Source of the DNA: Synergistaceae bacterium
Lineage (GTDB): Bacteria; Synergistota; Synergistia; Synergistales; Aminobacteriaceae
Reading direction: 5' to 3'
Length of the DNA: 64,000 nucleotides
NCBI GenBank assembly: GCA_031267575.1
Contig: JAIRYN010000017.1
Span: forward strand, 48,453 to 112,452
The translations under genes were made by a program, and so were the position numbers. The notes under the pieces were generated by a model, which did no database searches, had not been told where the DNA came from, and was given only the letters and a program-made list of their open reading frames with translations. Position 1 is the first letter of the stretch. Every line of letters begins with the position of its first letter. This document shows, piece after piece, positions 7,565 through 16,772 of this stretch.

Positions 7565-9466
7565 ATGGGGAAAAAAAACGGATTTAAAAAGAATACCCAT
7601 CGAAGTGGTTTTAAAAACATAACCGATAGTGATAGGAATATCATAACGATAAATGACGCTTTATTTGATTATTTCGATATGGAATCTGATATGGAATCTG
7701 ATTTAGAACCGGTTAAGAAAACAGAACTATATTTTAAGGAAAATCCTTCGTCTCAAAAGCAGAAACTCGGAAAGCCGAAAAAAAATCTAAACCCGGTAGC
7801 GAAAACAATACCAATTGAGAGAGATTTTTTTGGGGGGAGCTTCTCAGAAGGGCTTTTAGGGAAGGAATTCATCGCTTCCAAGGAATCCGAGGAATCCATT
7901 ACGGAGGGTTTTGCCTTGGAGGATTTTATTAAAGAAACCCCTGTTCTGGAAAATTTTTTATTGGTACTGGATAAAAAGAAAATGGATAAAAAGAAATTGG
8001 ATGAAAAGAAATTGGATGAAGAACATTTTGGAGAAAGCGGACCAAAATCTGAAGAAGAAAAAGGAGAAGAAGAATCTATCGCGCTTGCGGGGGAAAAACT
8101 TGTTAGATCGGAAAAATTAAAAGAAGGGCCTTTAGATGAACTTTCAGGAAAACCCTTAGGTATTTCCGTCCTGGAGGAGATTTTCGAGAAAGGGCCTCTC
8201 TCTAACGAAGCGTCAGCACCCAGCACGGAACATGTAGAAGAACCTTCGGATACTCTCGACTTGATTGACGCTCCTGCTGAAGAGTCCGAGAGTCGTCAGG
8301 TTTTCGACACTCCACAATCGGAGAACGCGCACGCCTCCAAAGAGCTTTTTGCGGATGGGATTTACGACCCTACTGAGTTTACCTCTATAGAAGCGATGGG
8401 ATCGCTAAAGGGTTTCGCGCCTCTGGGGATGCTTTTTATTCTAATGGACATCTTTAGCGGAAAAGAGGAGGGATTGATCCGTGTCAATCGCCTCGCGAGT
8501 GCCATCAAGATTGGTAAGCCCGCGATGCTCACCCAGCTGGACCATCTGGAACAGGCAGGGCTGATTCGCACTGTGTCCAGCTCTCAAAGAGGGCGGCATG
8601 TGGAACTTTTGGTCCCAAATCCCATAACCGGCGGACAACCTGAAGAAGTTCCTCAAGAAACGGACCCGACCCAGATTTTGAATACTCTCCCCTCGGACGC
8701 GCCCAAAAATTTCAGCCTCGAAAAGCTGAAAATGCTGCAAAAATATTTGATGGTACGCGGCATCCGGCTGCTTTCCCTGCCAGACGAGTCGGCTTTGGAC
8801 CCGCGCTTGTCCCAAATCGCCGCCTTTCTGGGCAGGTACTTGACTTATGTTCAGCTCTTTTATTCCCGCCTCAAAGGAACGCTGCACACCGCTGAGGAAA
8901 TCCATTTCTCCCTGCAGGGCTTTCAGGGGCGCGACGTTACCTATACCCTGACCTTCTGCAAAATGTTGAAGGAAGTCGGCTTTTTGGCGCATTTCACCTA
9001 CCGACGGTCGCCTCATTACAAAATCGTCGCTCGGCTCAAGCGCACTTCGCCAGCGATTAACTTCTTGTCCGGCGGCTGGTTGGAGCATCATATCCGCGAC
9101 AGAGTGGTGGCAATCCTAACTACGCACCCCTCTACCTTGGAGACGCCCTATGCTTTCATGAAAAATCCCAAGATCATCCTGCCAGGAAATGAAAATTTCG
9201 AGTTTGATTTTCTGCTGATGGTCGCCGACAAGGTCTTTTGGATCGAGGCAAAGACGGGGGAGTACATGGATTACATCGCCAAGTACGCCCGCGTCTCCAA
9301 ACTGCTGGGGCTCACTCGGAACAGCTCCCTTTTGGTTCTCGTGAATACTCCAAAACCGGACGTCAATATATCGGCGCGCTATGGACTTTCCTGTTGCAGC
9401 GTGGATGAGTTTCCAGAGGTCTTTCGCCTCGCTCTGATTCGCGAACTAGGTCGTTCAAAGCGGTAA
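7565..9466 (+). CDS. Winged-helix plus PD-(D/E)XK nuclease-like protein (Card1/DUF1887-like C-terminus)
   Basis: Not a gene I know as a whole. Residues 1-270 are highly charged, low-complexity and probably disordered, with in-frame tandem repeats (DMESDMES near 39; a 15-bp K/D unit near 136-152). Residues about 275-350 resemble a MarR-like winged helix (RVNRLASAIKIGKPAMLTQL, then DHLEQAGLIRTVSSSQRGRHV). Residues about 390-500 look helical. The end looks like a PD-(D/E)XK nuclease: GGWLEHHI, then EFDF with Asp548, then WIEAKTG with Glu561 and Lys563, then YARVSKLLG. That spacing and the GGWLE block recall the nuclease half of Card1/Can2-type DUF1887 proteins, but there is no CARF sensor domain. 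It is 12 bp behind dciA. The function is unknown; a DNA-processing or regulatory role is inference. Confidence 0.7.
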   Translation: MGKKNGFKKNTHRSGFKNITDSDRNIITINDALFDYFDMESDMESDLEPVKKTELYFKENPSSQKQKLGKPKKNLNPVAKTIPIERDFFGGSFSEGLLGKEFIASKESEESITEGFALEDFIKETPVLENFLLVLDKKKMDKKKLDEKKLDEEHFGESGPKSEEEKGEEESIALAGEKLVRSEKLKEGPLDELSGKPLGISVLEEIFEKGPLSNEASAPSTEHVEEPSDTLDLIDAPAEESESRQVFDTPQSENAHASKELFADGIYDPTEFTSIEAMGSLKGFAPLGMLFILMDIFSGKEEGLIRVNRLASAIKIGKPAMLTQLDHLEQAGLIRTVSSSQRGRHVELLVPNPITGGQPEEVPQETDPTQILNTLPSDAPKNFSLEKLKMLQKYLMVRGIRLLSLPDESALDPRLSQIAAFLGRYLTYVQLFYSRLKGTLHTAEEIHFSLQGFQGRDVTYTLTFCKMLKEVGFLAHFTYRRSPHYKIVARLKRTSPAINFLSGGWLEHHIRDRVVAILTTHPSTLETPYAFMKNPKIILPGNENFEFDFLLMVADKVFWIEAKTGEYMDYIAKYARVSKLLGLTRNSSLLVLVNTPKPDVNISARYGLSCCSVDEFPEVFRLALIRELGRSKR

Positions 9467-9619
9467 TTGAACACTGGGCGGCGATCCGTCTGAATTTTGC
9501 AGCGTAAACCAATAGGTTAGTATTTATCAGTAACTATATACATATTCTGACCATTGCAAGATATTTTCCCCAATTGAAATATTTGATTTTTATCAATAAT
9601 GCTGTATCCTTCAATTTCA

Positions 9620-9651
9620 ATGATGTTATAAAAATATGATGTTATAAAAAT
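9620..9651 (+). repeat. 16-bp tandem duplication upstream of hom
   Basis: Two exact copies of ATGATGTTATAAAAAT lie 14 bases before the GTG start of homoserine dehydrogenase, in an AT-rich 198-bp gap. The gap holds nothing else I can identify. The unit contains a TATAAA-like element, so duplication could alter the promoter. Confidence 0.85.
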
Positions 9652-9664
9652 ATGTGGATGGAGA

Positions 9665-10897
9665 GTGAAATGGGTGAAAAATGTAGCCCTCATTGGATAT
9701 GGAGTTGTTGGACATGGAGTGGCGGAGCTTCTATCGCAAAACGCGGATATTATCGCGAAACGCGCGGGAGATTCTATACAGTTGAAGCATATCCTGACGG
9801 CTCGCCCGCGTGTTGATGACCCGAGACAAAAATTGATCACGCAAAATGAGAACGACATCTTCGGCGATTACGGTGTGTCCGTTGTCGTGGAGTGCGTCAA
9901 TGATCTGGAAAGCGCCTACCGTTATTGTAGGCGATCTCTTCTGGCGGGGAAACATTATGTCACATCCAACAAAAATCTGATCGCGACCTATGGCATGGAA
10001 CTCACGGAACTCGCTGACCGCTGCAATGTCGCTCTGATGTTCGAGGCCAGTGTAGCCGCGGGTATTCCCGTGTTGCGTCCACTTTATAAATGCCTCAGTT
10101 CCAATTACGTCAACGAAGTGATTGGGATCGTCAATGGAACGACCAATTACATCCTGACGCAAATGAAACGCGAGGGACGTTCCTTTGCCGAGGCATTGAA
10201 GAAAGCTCAGGAGCTGGGGTACGCGGAAACCGATCCCTCAGCGGACGTCCTTGGGTTCGATGCCTGCCGAAAACTCGCGATTATGCTCTCCATCGCCTTT
10301 GGCCGCTATATCCGTTATGGAGATATTCCAACGGAGGGCATCACATCGGTCACAGCTTCCGACATCGCGTTGGCCGAACGGCTTGGCTATTCCATAAAGC
10401 TCATCGCTCTGGGCAGGCTGACGCCCTCCGATCAAGTTTACGCGCGGGTTGCTCCGCTGCTGATTTCGCACAGTCACTTGCTGGCGTCGGTAGAGGACGT
10501 TTTCAATGCCGTGTCTCTCTCTGCCGACATGGCGGGTGACGTGTTTTTCTACGGGCGCGGCGCCGGGGCCTATCCCTCGGCAAGCTCCATTGTCGGAGAT
10601 ATCATCGATATTGTGACCAACGGACGCTACAACGATCCCATATGGCGTGAGGATTATCGCCCACTATTGCCCGTCGAGGCAAATACCGGGTCGCTTTTCG
10701 TGAGGGCGCCTTTGTCGGAACACGAAAAACTTCTGAAGATCTTTCCGGATGGAATTTCGGCGAACGAGGGCGAAGAATTTGGATTCATCACGCCGTCTGG
10801 GACAGAGTCGGATCTCCGCGAAACGCTGCAAACGGCTGGGGTGAAAATGAACGCGATTTGGCGCGTCTTTTCCCGTTCTTCCAATATTTCCAACTAG
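9665..10897 (+). CDS. hom: Homoserine dehydrogenase
   Basis: It reduces aspartate semialdehyde to homoserine, the branch to threonine and methionine. The NAD(P)-binding loop is VALIGYGVVGHGVAE at the N-terminus. The signature YVTSNKNLIATYG holds the catalytic lysine region. The substrate-binding block GIVNGTTNYILTQM is followed by GYAETDPSADVLGFDACRKLAIML. The last 85 or so residues look like an ACT domain, the usual site of threonine feedback. GTG at 9665 follows GGAGA. The length of 410 is normal for the ACT-bearing form. It stands alone; aspartokinase is 43 kb away in this window. Confidence 0.95.
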   Translation: MKWVKNVALIGYGVVGHGVAELLSQNADIIAKRAGDSIQLKHILTARPRVDDPRQKLITQNENDIFGDYGVSVVVECVNDLESAYRYCRRSLLAGKHYVTSNKNLIATYGMELTELADRCNVALMFEASVAAGIPVLRPLYKCLSSNYVNEVIGIVNGTTNYILTQMKREGRSFAEALKKAQELGYAETDPSADVLGFDACRKLAIMLSIAFGRYIRYGDIPTEGITSVTASDIALAERLGYSIKLIALGRLTPSDQVYARVAPLLISHSHLLASVEDVFNAVSLSADMAGDVFFYGRGAGAYPSASSIVGDIIDIVTNGRYNDPIWREDYRPLLPVEANTGSLFVRAPLSEHEKLLKIFPDGISANEGEEFGFITPSGTESDLRETLQTAGVKMNAIWRVFSRSSNISN

Positions 10898-11288
10898 CCG
10901 ATTCTTTAAGCGTACTAATATCTATTCATAGCTAGTCGATACATTTCGCATAGTATTCCGAAGATCATATGATCTAAGGAAAAGCTGAACCTCGCAAAGT
11001 TTACCAAACGGATAAACGCTTTTTAAAAAATTGATTATCGATATAACCTTGGTTTTCGATTTCAATATCGATGTTTTCGTTGAATATTTTACGTTTGGAA
11101 CTTCTCCAAACAACCTCTTATATTCAGTTTTCAAGGTACGAAAGGAGCATAAGAAGCTACTATCGTGATGTCAACGTGATGTCAATAAGAAGGAACCTGA
11201 TATAAATTAATATAAATTTAATTTACGAATAGATACTTATCTCTATACTATACGATGATACTATACGATGACCTTCTGGTTCCTTGCT
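10898..11288. other. AT-rich intergenic region with two tandem duplications
   Basis: There is no gene here that I can support. It holds CGTGATGTCAA twice (11164-11185) and ATACTATACGATG twice (11245-11270). Both flanking genes point into it, so it is a convergent spacer. AAGGAACC near 11190 and GGTTCCTT near 11278 could pair, with a loop of about 80 bases. No U-tract terminator is evident. Confidence 0.6.
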
Positions 11289-11831
11289 TCAGAAGCTCCT
11301 CGTTTCGTTGTAGTTATCGGGGAGGTAACGGTACATCAATATGTAAAGGGCGCTACTGAGGCGATTCAACACTTTGACAATGTCCGGGCGTTCGAGGCCG
11401 TTGTCCGTCTCGAACGCTCTGCAGGCAGCGAGTTCCGCTTCTCGTGATCGGGTTCTCAGCTCGTTGATTCCTGCGGCCAAGATGCCCATCGTGTAATGAA
11501 AACGAATATGCCCAAGCCCAAAGTATTTCACCGGGTTGTGGGAGCGTTCGTGGATTTCGTTGGAGTTCCATCCCCAGAGAGACAATTCTTCGCAGGGTTT
11601 TCCCGTCACATCGCAGGTGAAAATATCGTAGATTTTCGCCCCCACCTCCTCCAACTCTTCCGCCAACGAAGGGTGGCCTTCCTTTTGCCCCAGGATCTGA
11701 AGACTTACGATAGCGGCGTTTAGACTGTCGAGTTGTCCCCTGAACTCGATACGAGGGTCCGTCTTTGCCACAACAGCCTCGGACGAGAGATGCGTCGTGT
11801 GTTCTTGTTTCCGAGTTGCCTGCTTTTCCAT
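11289..11831 (-). CDS. EutT-type cobalamin adenosyltransferase, catalytic part only
   Basis: It probably adds the 5'-deoxyadenosyl group from ATP to cob(I)alamin. The sequence THLSSEAVVAKTDPRIEFRG parallels the EutT block THLSAEKMVAKSDPR, and RPDIVKVLNRLSSALYILM parallels the EutT end. HERSHNPVKYFGLGHIRFHYTMG and LRTRSREAELAACRAFE complete the family pattern. ATG at 11831 is chosen because AAAGGAG lies nine bases upstream; a longer open frame reaches 12035 but has no supporting site. With this start (180 residues) the EutT metal-binding cysteine region is absent. No ethanolamine genes are nearby. I saw no B12 riboswitch upstream. Confidence 0.82.
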   Translation of the reverse strand: MEKQATRKQEHTTHLSSEAVVAKTDPRIEFRGQLDSLNAAIVSLQILGQKEGHPSLAEELEEVGAKIYDIFTCDVTGKPCEELSLWGWNSNEIHERSHNPVKYFGLGHIRFHYTMGILAAGINELRTRSREAELAACRAFETDNGLERPDIVKVLNRLSSALYILMYRYLPDNYNETRSF

Positions 11832-12173
11832 AACTATTTTTCTCCTTTCATCGCGCACTTTGAGAAAGCATTGACTGAGACTACGATTGAGACTGCGATA
11901 GTGAAAATTTTTCTTTAGCAATAGCTTAACACTGTTTTGGCAAACGGCCACTTCGAGATGTTCTTTTTTGTTTGCTATTTTTTTGTCTGCTATTTTGAGT
12001 GCTATTTTGAGAGTCATCTGCAATTTCGGCACCAAAAGCTCCAGAAATATGGTCAGGCTTGAACAAGCCTACCATATGTTTGTAAGTCGCTGTGTTTATA
12101 AGTCGCTTCTATTTCTAGCAAAGTTATTGTGTGGGGTATCCCAAAGAATTTAAAAGATCCCTGGACATGTCGC

Positions 12174-12264
12174 GTTACCTTCCTTCGTTACCTTCCTTCG
12201 TTACCTTCCTTCGTCAGCTTCCTTCATTACCTTCCTTCATTACCCTCCTTCATTACCCTCCTTC
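12174..12264 (+). repeat. 13-bp tandem repeat, seven copies, upstream of hypF
   Basis: The unit is GTTACCTTCCTTC, with later copies drifting to ATTACCTTCCTTC and ATTACCCTCCTTC. The array ends about 77 bp before hypF and contains no open frame on its own. On the minus strand it reads as a purine-rich GAAGGAAGGTAAC track. Confidence 0.93.
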
Positions 12265-12341
12265 ATTACTCGGCGTTTCGATGATATTATGATGATATTA
12301 TACGAAAGACGAGATACTTTATCGCGAGGAGGAGATCGCTT

Positions 12342-14834
12342 ATGCCCGTGCAAGTGAGAGCGGAGCTTCTGGTTACGGGGATCGTGCAGGGGGTGGGGTT
12401 TCGTCCTTTTTGTGTCAGGGTGGCGCGGGAATTGGAACTTCGCGGAACGGTGCGCAACACGTCGGAGGGAGTGGAAGTGGTTCTGGAAGGTACAAGCGAC
12501 GCCGTGGACGATTACGTACACGCCCTGTGGGAGGAGCATCCCGACGCCGCGGTGGTTACCGACATTCGGATTCGGCAAAAGCCTTTGTCGCGCCCCGTTT
12601 TCACGGATTTCTCTGTCATAGAGAGCGCTCGGTCGAAGAGCGAGGGGCGTGTTCTGATCCCGGCCGACCTGGCCGTCTGCGAGGACTGTCTGACCGAGAT
12701 GAGAGATCTCCAGAATAGGCGTTACCGTTATCCTTTTATCAACTGTACAAACTGCGGGCCCCGCTACACCATCATCCGGGCGCTCCCTTATGATCGTCCC
12801 CAAACGACTATGACCGCCTTTCCCATGTGCCCGGAGTGCCAGAGGGAGTATAACGACCCCACCGACCGGCGCTATCACGCCCAACCCAACGCTTGTCCCA
12901 TTTGCGGTCCAAAGGTCCGTCTATGCGACCCCGCGGGACGAGTTCTTTTGAAGGAAGACGCGGCCATTGAGGGCCTGATTGTCGAGATCGCGGCAGGGAA
13001 GCTGGTGGCCCTTAAAGGGATCGGCGGTTTTCACATCGCGTGTCTACCTGAGGACGCACCCCTTCGGGAGCTGCGGCTTCGGAAACGCCGACCAGATAAA
13101 CCCTTCGCTCTGATGCTTCGGGACCTAGACGCGGCGCGCAGGCTGGTGGACGTCTCTCCAGAGGCGGAGCGTTTGCTTACGGGGGTCCAACGTCCCATCG
13201 TGCTCTGTCCCGTGAAAAGCGTCGGCGCCAATATAAATAAGATTTCACCCCTCGTGGCGCCTGGTCAGAGACGGCTGGGAATCCTATTGCCCTACACACC
13301 CCTCCATCACCTGATTATGGAAAAATTCGAAGTTCTCGTCATGACCAGCGCGAACATCAGCGACGCGCCCATTGTCTCCTCCGATCAGGAGGCGTTTTCC
13401 GAGCTTTCCAATATCGTGGACGTCGTTTTGAGTCACAATCGGGAGATACACACGGCCATTGACGACTCCGTTCTCCTGCCGGAGACCGCTATCGGTCCGC
13501 GAGCGATCTTTCTGCGCCGGGCGCGGGGGTACGTGCCTAACCCGATAACCCTGCCCCTGGACGCGCCAAACATCTTGGCGGCCGGCGCTCAGTTGAAATC
13601 CACCTATACATTGACACGGGGAAGGACTCTCTTTCCGGGCCAATATTTGGGTGACCTGGATCGGTTGGAAACGGCAACCTACTATAAAAACTCCCTGGAA
13701 CACTTCTCCAGGCTCTACGACATCGCGCCAGAAATCCTGGCCTTTGACAAGCACCCTGGCTACGCGGCGACAGAACTGGCAAAGGATTTCGTCGAGGCGC
13801 AAGGCGGTTCCGGATCCGTTCTCCTTTGTCCTGTTCAACATCACCATGCTCATCTGGCCTCGGTGCTGCTCGACAATGCCTATTTCGAGCCCGTCATCGG
13901 GGTTCTGTTCGACGGAACAGGCTATGGCGACGACGGCACGCTCTGGGGCGGAGAATTTCTGGTGGGGGACGTCCACGGTTTCACCCGCATGGGGTCCCTC
14001 CGTCCCTCTCGGTTGCCGGGGGGAGAAAAGGCCATTCATGAGCCCTGGCGTTATGCCCTGGCTCTTCTATGGGACGCCTTGGGAGCGGAAAAAACAAAGG
14101 AGATCGTCGTAACCCAAAAACTTTGGCCGGAATTTCAGACGTTGATCGACCCCGTTCTAGCCCTTGTCGGAACGCCTGGGGCCGCGCCCGTTACGACATC
14201 CTGCGGCAGGCTTTTCGACGGGTTTTCCGCGCTTTTGGGCCTCTGCTCGGCGGTGACCTATGACGGACAAGCGGCGATGGCCCTGGAAAACGCCGCGGAA
14301 GACGAGAAGAAAGACGAGAAGAAAGAAGAAAACTTGGAGTTCGTCCTGGAGGACGAAGGTAGCGTACTTGTTCAAGCTCAGGGAGGCGGAGCTCGTTCGG
14401 CCAAAAACCACCGCGCTGATCCCTCTGAAATTCCCAATGGAAACCCTTGCCAGACGAAGATCCAGACGAAAATCGAGTGGGAGGGGTTTGAACGGTTACA
14501 AAGCGGCTTCATCCAGTTGGATTGGCGTGACGCGGTGCGGTCGGTCGTGGCGCGGAAAAAAGAAGGACGAGAAAACAGTTGGGCTTTCTCCTTTCACCGA
14601 GAGTTGGCGCGCGCCGTTTCAAAGACCTGTGTTCTCCTACGAGAGAAAACGGGAATCGACCAAGTAGCGCTCTCGGGCGGCGTCTGGCAGAACCGGACAC
14701 TGCTCCGCTTAACCTGCGAAGAACTTCAGAGTCGCGGACTCGTCCCGCTAATCCACAAAAATATTTCTCCCAATGACGAGGGGGTTTCCGTAGGACAGGC
14801 ACTCATAGCGGCCTATCGGTTTCAGAAGTCTTAA
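12342..14834 (+). CDS. hypF: Carbamoyltransferase HypF ([NiFe]-hydrogenase maturation)
   Basis: HypF uses carbamoyl phosphate and ATP to make the carbamoyl group that becomes the CN ligands of [NiFe] hydrogenase. Domains in order: acylphosphatase (VQGVGFRPFCVRVA, residues 15-28), two Cys4 zinc motifs (CEDC...CTNCG and CPEC...CPICG, about 110-190), a YrdC-like domain (LKGIGGFHIAC; KRRPDKPFALML), and a Kae1-like C-terminal half (QHHHAHLASVLLDN; FDGTGYGDDGTLWGGEF; LSGGVWQNRTLL). At 830 residues it is longer than the usual 750-770. The excess is a charged, repeat-bearing insert near residues 650-730. AGGAGG precedes ATG 12342. No other hyp or hydrogenase gene is visible. Confidence 0.95.
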   Translation: MPVQVRAELLVTGIVQGVGFRPFCVRVARELELRGTVRNTSEGVEVVLEGTSDAVDDYVHALWEEHPDAAVVTDIRIRQKPLSRPVFTDFSVIESARSKSEGRVLIPADLAVCEDCLTEMRDLQNRRYRYPFINCTNCGPRYTIIRALPYDRPQTTMTAFPMCPECQREYNDPTDRRYHAQPNACPICGPKVRLCDPAGRVLLKEDAAIEGLIVEIAAGKLVALKGIGGFHIACLPEDAPLRELRLRKRRPDKPFALMLRDLDAARRLVDVSPEAERLLTGVQRPIVLCPVKSVGANINKISPLVAPGQRRLGILLPYTPLHHLIMEKFEVLVMTSANISDAPIVSSDQEAFSELSNIVDVVLSHNREIHTAIDDSVLLPETAIGPRAIFLRRARGYVPNPITLPLDAPNILAAGAQLKSTYTLTRGRTLFPGQYLGDLDRLETATYYKNSLEHFSRLYDIAPEILAFDKHPGYAATELAKDFVEAQGGSGSVLLCPVQHHHAHLASVLLDNAYFEPVIGVLFDGTGYGDDGTLWGGEFLVGDVHGFTRMGSLRPSRLPGGEKAIHEPWRYALALLWDALGAEKTKEIVVTQKLWPEFQTLIDPVLALVGTPGAAPVTTSCGRLFDGFSALLGLCSAVTYDGQAAMALENAAEDEKKDEKKEENLEFVLEDEGSVLVQAQGGGARSAKNHRADPSEIPNGNPCQTKIQTKIEWEGFERLQSGFIQLDWRDAVRSVVARKKEGRENSWAFSFHRELARAVSKTCVLLREKTGIDQVALSGGVWQNRTLLRLTCEELQSRGLVPLIHKNISPNDEGVSVGQALIAAYRFQKS

Positions 14835-15495
14835 GTAGTGCTAATATTTTTTAGTAGTAATGTCTTTAAAGTTTTGATTTTGTCTCCTCAATATTCGTAT
14901 ACGTTAAGCCTACCATTCGGAAGGTGGGGTGCCTATACTGGATATGAGCTGAAACAATTCTAAAGAAAGAACCTCAATCTCTCCAAAATTTAAAGTTGTC
15001 TAAAGTCGAGACACTAGACTAAAGCACAGAAAGATGGTATCATCTGAATCAGTAAAATTATGGAGTAAGGGTGGGGCAAATGTCATGTTTTTTACGGATG
15101 TTTTTTTATCCAATATATCGTACAATAAGCCAGAAGCCAGAAGCCAGAAGCCAGAAGCCAGAAGCCAGAAGCCAGAAGCCAGAATAATAATATAGTATCG
15201 TTTAAATTTTCTTTTTGCCTGTGGCAAAGAGATATTTTTATCTTTTCCACCCACTGTCTCAGATTAAACATAGCCCACATAATGCAAAAAACATGGAAAT
15301 GGTATTTTAAACGTTCACGCTTAATGGAGCAGATCCCGTTGGTGAAGGAACTAATCGATCAATACGATCAATACGATTTGTGGGATCAGGGTCAATTGGT
15401 GTGCGTTGTCGCAGGAATCAGGAATATGTGTTCTTATGAAATGTGATTTTAGTAATGATTCATGCCTATAACCAAGGGCGTAGGGAGAATCCGCT
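14835..15495. other. Non-coding gap before the glycan island
   Basis: About 660 bp with no supportable gene on either strand. It is AT-rich and contains the AGCCAGA array described separately. It probably carries the promoter of the downstream glycan operon, but I could not pick out a convincing -35/-10 pair. Confidence 0.55.
15128..15183 (+). repeat. Seven-base tandem repeat (AGCCAGA), eight perfect copies
   Basis: AGCCAGA is repeated eight times without a mismatch, ending in ATAATAATATAG. On the minus strand it reads TCTGGCT. The array sits 312 bp before the Wzz-like gene. Perfect copies suggest recent or ongoing slippage. Confidence 0.97.
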
Positions 15496-16629
15496 ATGGA
15501 ATCTGAAATCGCTTTAAGGGATATCATCAATATTCTTGCCAAAAGAAAACGCTCAATTATGCTTTTTGGCATGGTTTTTGGAGCTATCGCGTTATTTTAC
15601 GCGTTATTGACGCCTCCAATTTACAAGGCTAGTACTAGCGTTCTATTGCCAACTTCGAAAAATAACGCCGCGCTTGAGATATTTTCCTCGGGAATGGAAG
15701 GGCTGCGTGGTCTTGGCGGCGTAAGTAAAGGTCAGCTTGTAGTAGGTATTTTGCGTAACCAGACAATTATCGATAAGATTATTGACCAATTTGATTTGAT
15801 GAATGTCTACGAAGAAAAATATCGCGTGAAAATGCGCGAGGTTGTCATATCTCGTATATTAGAAGCCGCAGTAGACGCGGAAAGCGGTATTATTACAGTG
15901 TCAGTTTTGGATGAAGATCCCGAAAAAGCCACGCGCATGGCCAACTCATTTATCGAAGAACTCCAAAATGAGATGCGATCTTTAGCTATCGACGAAGCCG
16001 CTCAAAGGCGGATGTTTTTTGAGGAGCAAGCCCGTCAAGCTTATGAACTTTTGAGCAACGCCGAAGACGAGCTACAAAAATATCAGGAAACAAGCGGATT
16101 GGTGGCTATGGAGCCGCAAATGGAGGTCTTGCTGTCTTCTATTGCGTCTATGCGCGCTCAAATCGCGGCTAAAGAAGTGGAGATATCATCACTGCGTACT
16201 TACGCTAAGAGTAGCAACCCTCAATTAAAACGAACAGGATCGGAGCTTGCCGCGTTGAAAAATGAACTGACCAAACTTGAAGAACAGGAACAGGAAAAAA
16301 ATTCCAAGGGAAGTACGGTTCCAACAAATTCTCTGCGCGAAGCTCCGCAAAAGGGACTGGAATATCAACGAAAATTACGAGATGTGAAATATGCGATGTC
16401 GATGTATGAGCTTATAATGAAACAACTGGAAAGCGCGAAAATGGACGAATCTAGCGATTTACTGTTCGTTCAAGTTCTTAATTTCGCCGTACCCCCTGAT
16501 TACAAATTCAAACCCAAAAGAGCTTTTATCGTTATCCAAGGAATCGTGTCAGGCCTTTCTTTAGGAATGTTGTGGGCTTTAGGGAAAATTTATAGTGCAA
16601 ACGTCAAGCGCTATGTCAACCCTACGTAA
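15496..16629 (+). CDS. Wzz/polysaccharide co-polymerase family protein
   Basis: It probably controls glycan chain length with a Wzy polymerase. The N-terminus IALRDIINILAKRKRSIM leads into a transmembrane segment (about 22-44), followed by PPIYKASTSVLLP, the typical Wzz start of the periplasmic domain. The middle (about 150-300) is long and helical, with coiled-coil character (YELLSNAEDELQKYQE; EISSLRTYAKSSNPQLK). A proline-rich motif (AVPPDYKFKPKRA) precedes the second transmembrane segment near 345-365. No kinase domain is attached, unlike BY-kinase fusions. GGGAG lies eight bases before ATG 15496. It opens the glycan island. Confidence 0.87.
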   Translation: MESEIALRDIINILAKRKRSIMLFGMVFGAIALFYALLTPPIYKASTSVLLPTSKNNAALEIFSSGMEGLRGLGGVSKGQLVVGILRNQTIIDKIIDQFDLMNVYEEKYRVKMREVVISRILEAAVDAESGIITVSVLDEDPEKATRMANSFIEELQNEMRSLAIDEAAQRRMFFEEQARQAYELLSNAEDELQKYQETSGLVAMEPQMEVLLSSIASMRAQIAAKEVEISSLRTYAKSSNPQLKRTGSELAALKNELTKLEEQEQEKNSKGSTVPTNSLREAPQKGLEYQRKLRDVKYAMSMYELIMKQLESAKMDESSDLLFVQVLNFAVPPDYKFKPKRAFIVIQGIVSGLSLGMLWALGKIYSANVKRYVNPT

Positions 16630-16772
16630 AAGTTTACAGAAGGTCATAATAAAAACTCTAATGGAAAATGTGGTTTTTCTGGATATGCGCAAGTTTTTTG
16701 GGAGAGGATTAATAATATGAAGATGCTAGCGCAGCGATATTCGTCTCCAAATCAATGCTTTAGAGGTGTGTT

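Noticed and set aside
11832..12173. Cobalamin riboswitch upstream of the EutT-like gene
   Set aside because: I looked for the B12 box and the long conserved fold on the minus strand and found neither.
13284..14039. 251-residue minus-strand frame in hypF
   Set aside because: It lies wholly inside hypF, antisense, with no start site and no recognisable family.
15128..15183. Possible CRISPR-like array
   Set aside because: Units are seven bases with no spacers. No CRISPR repeats or cas genes were seen anywhere in the window, so the Card1-like nuclease cannot be tied to a CRISPR locus here.
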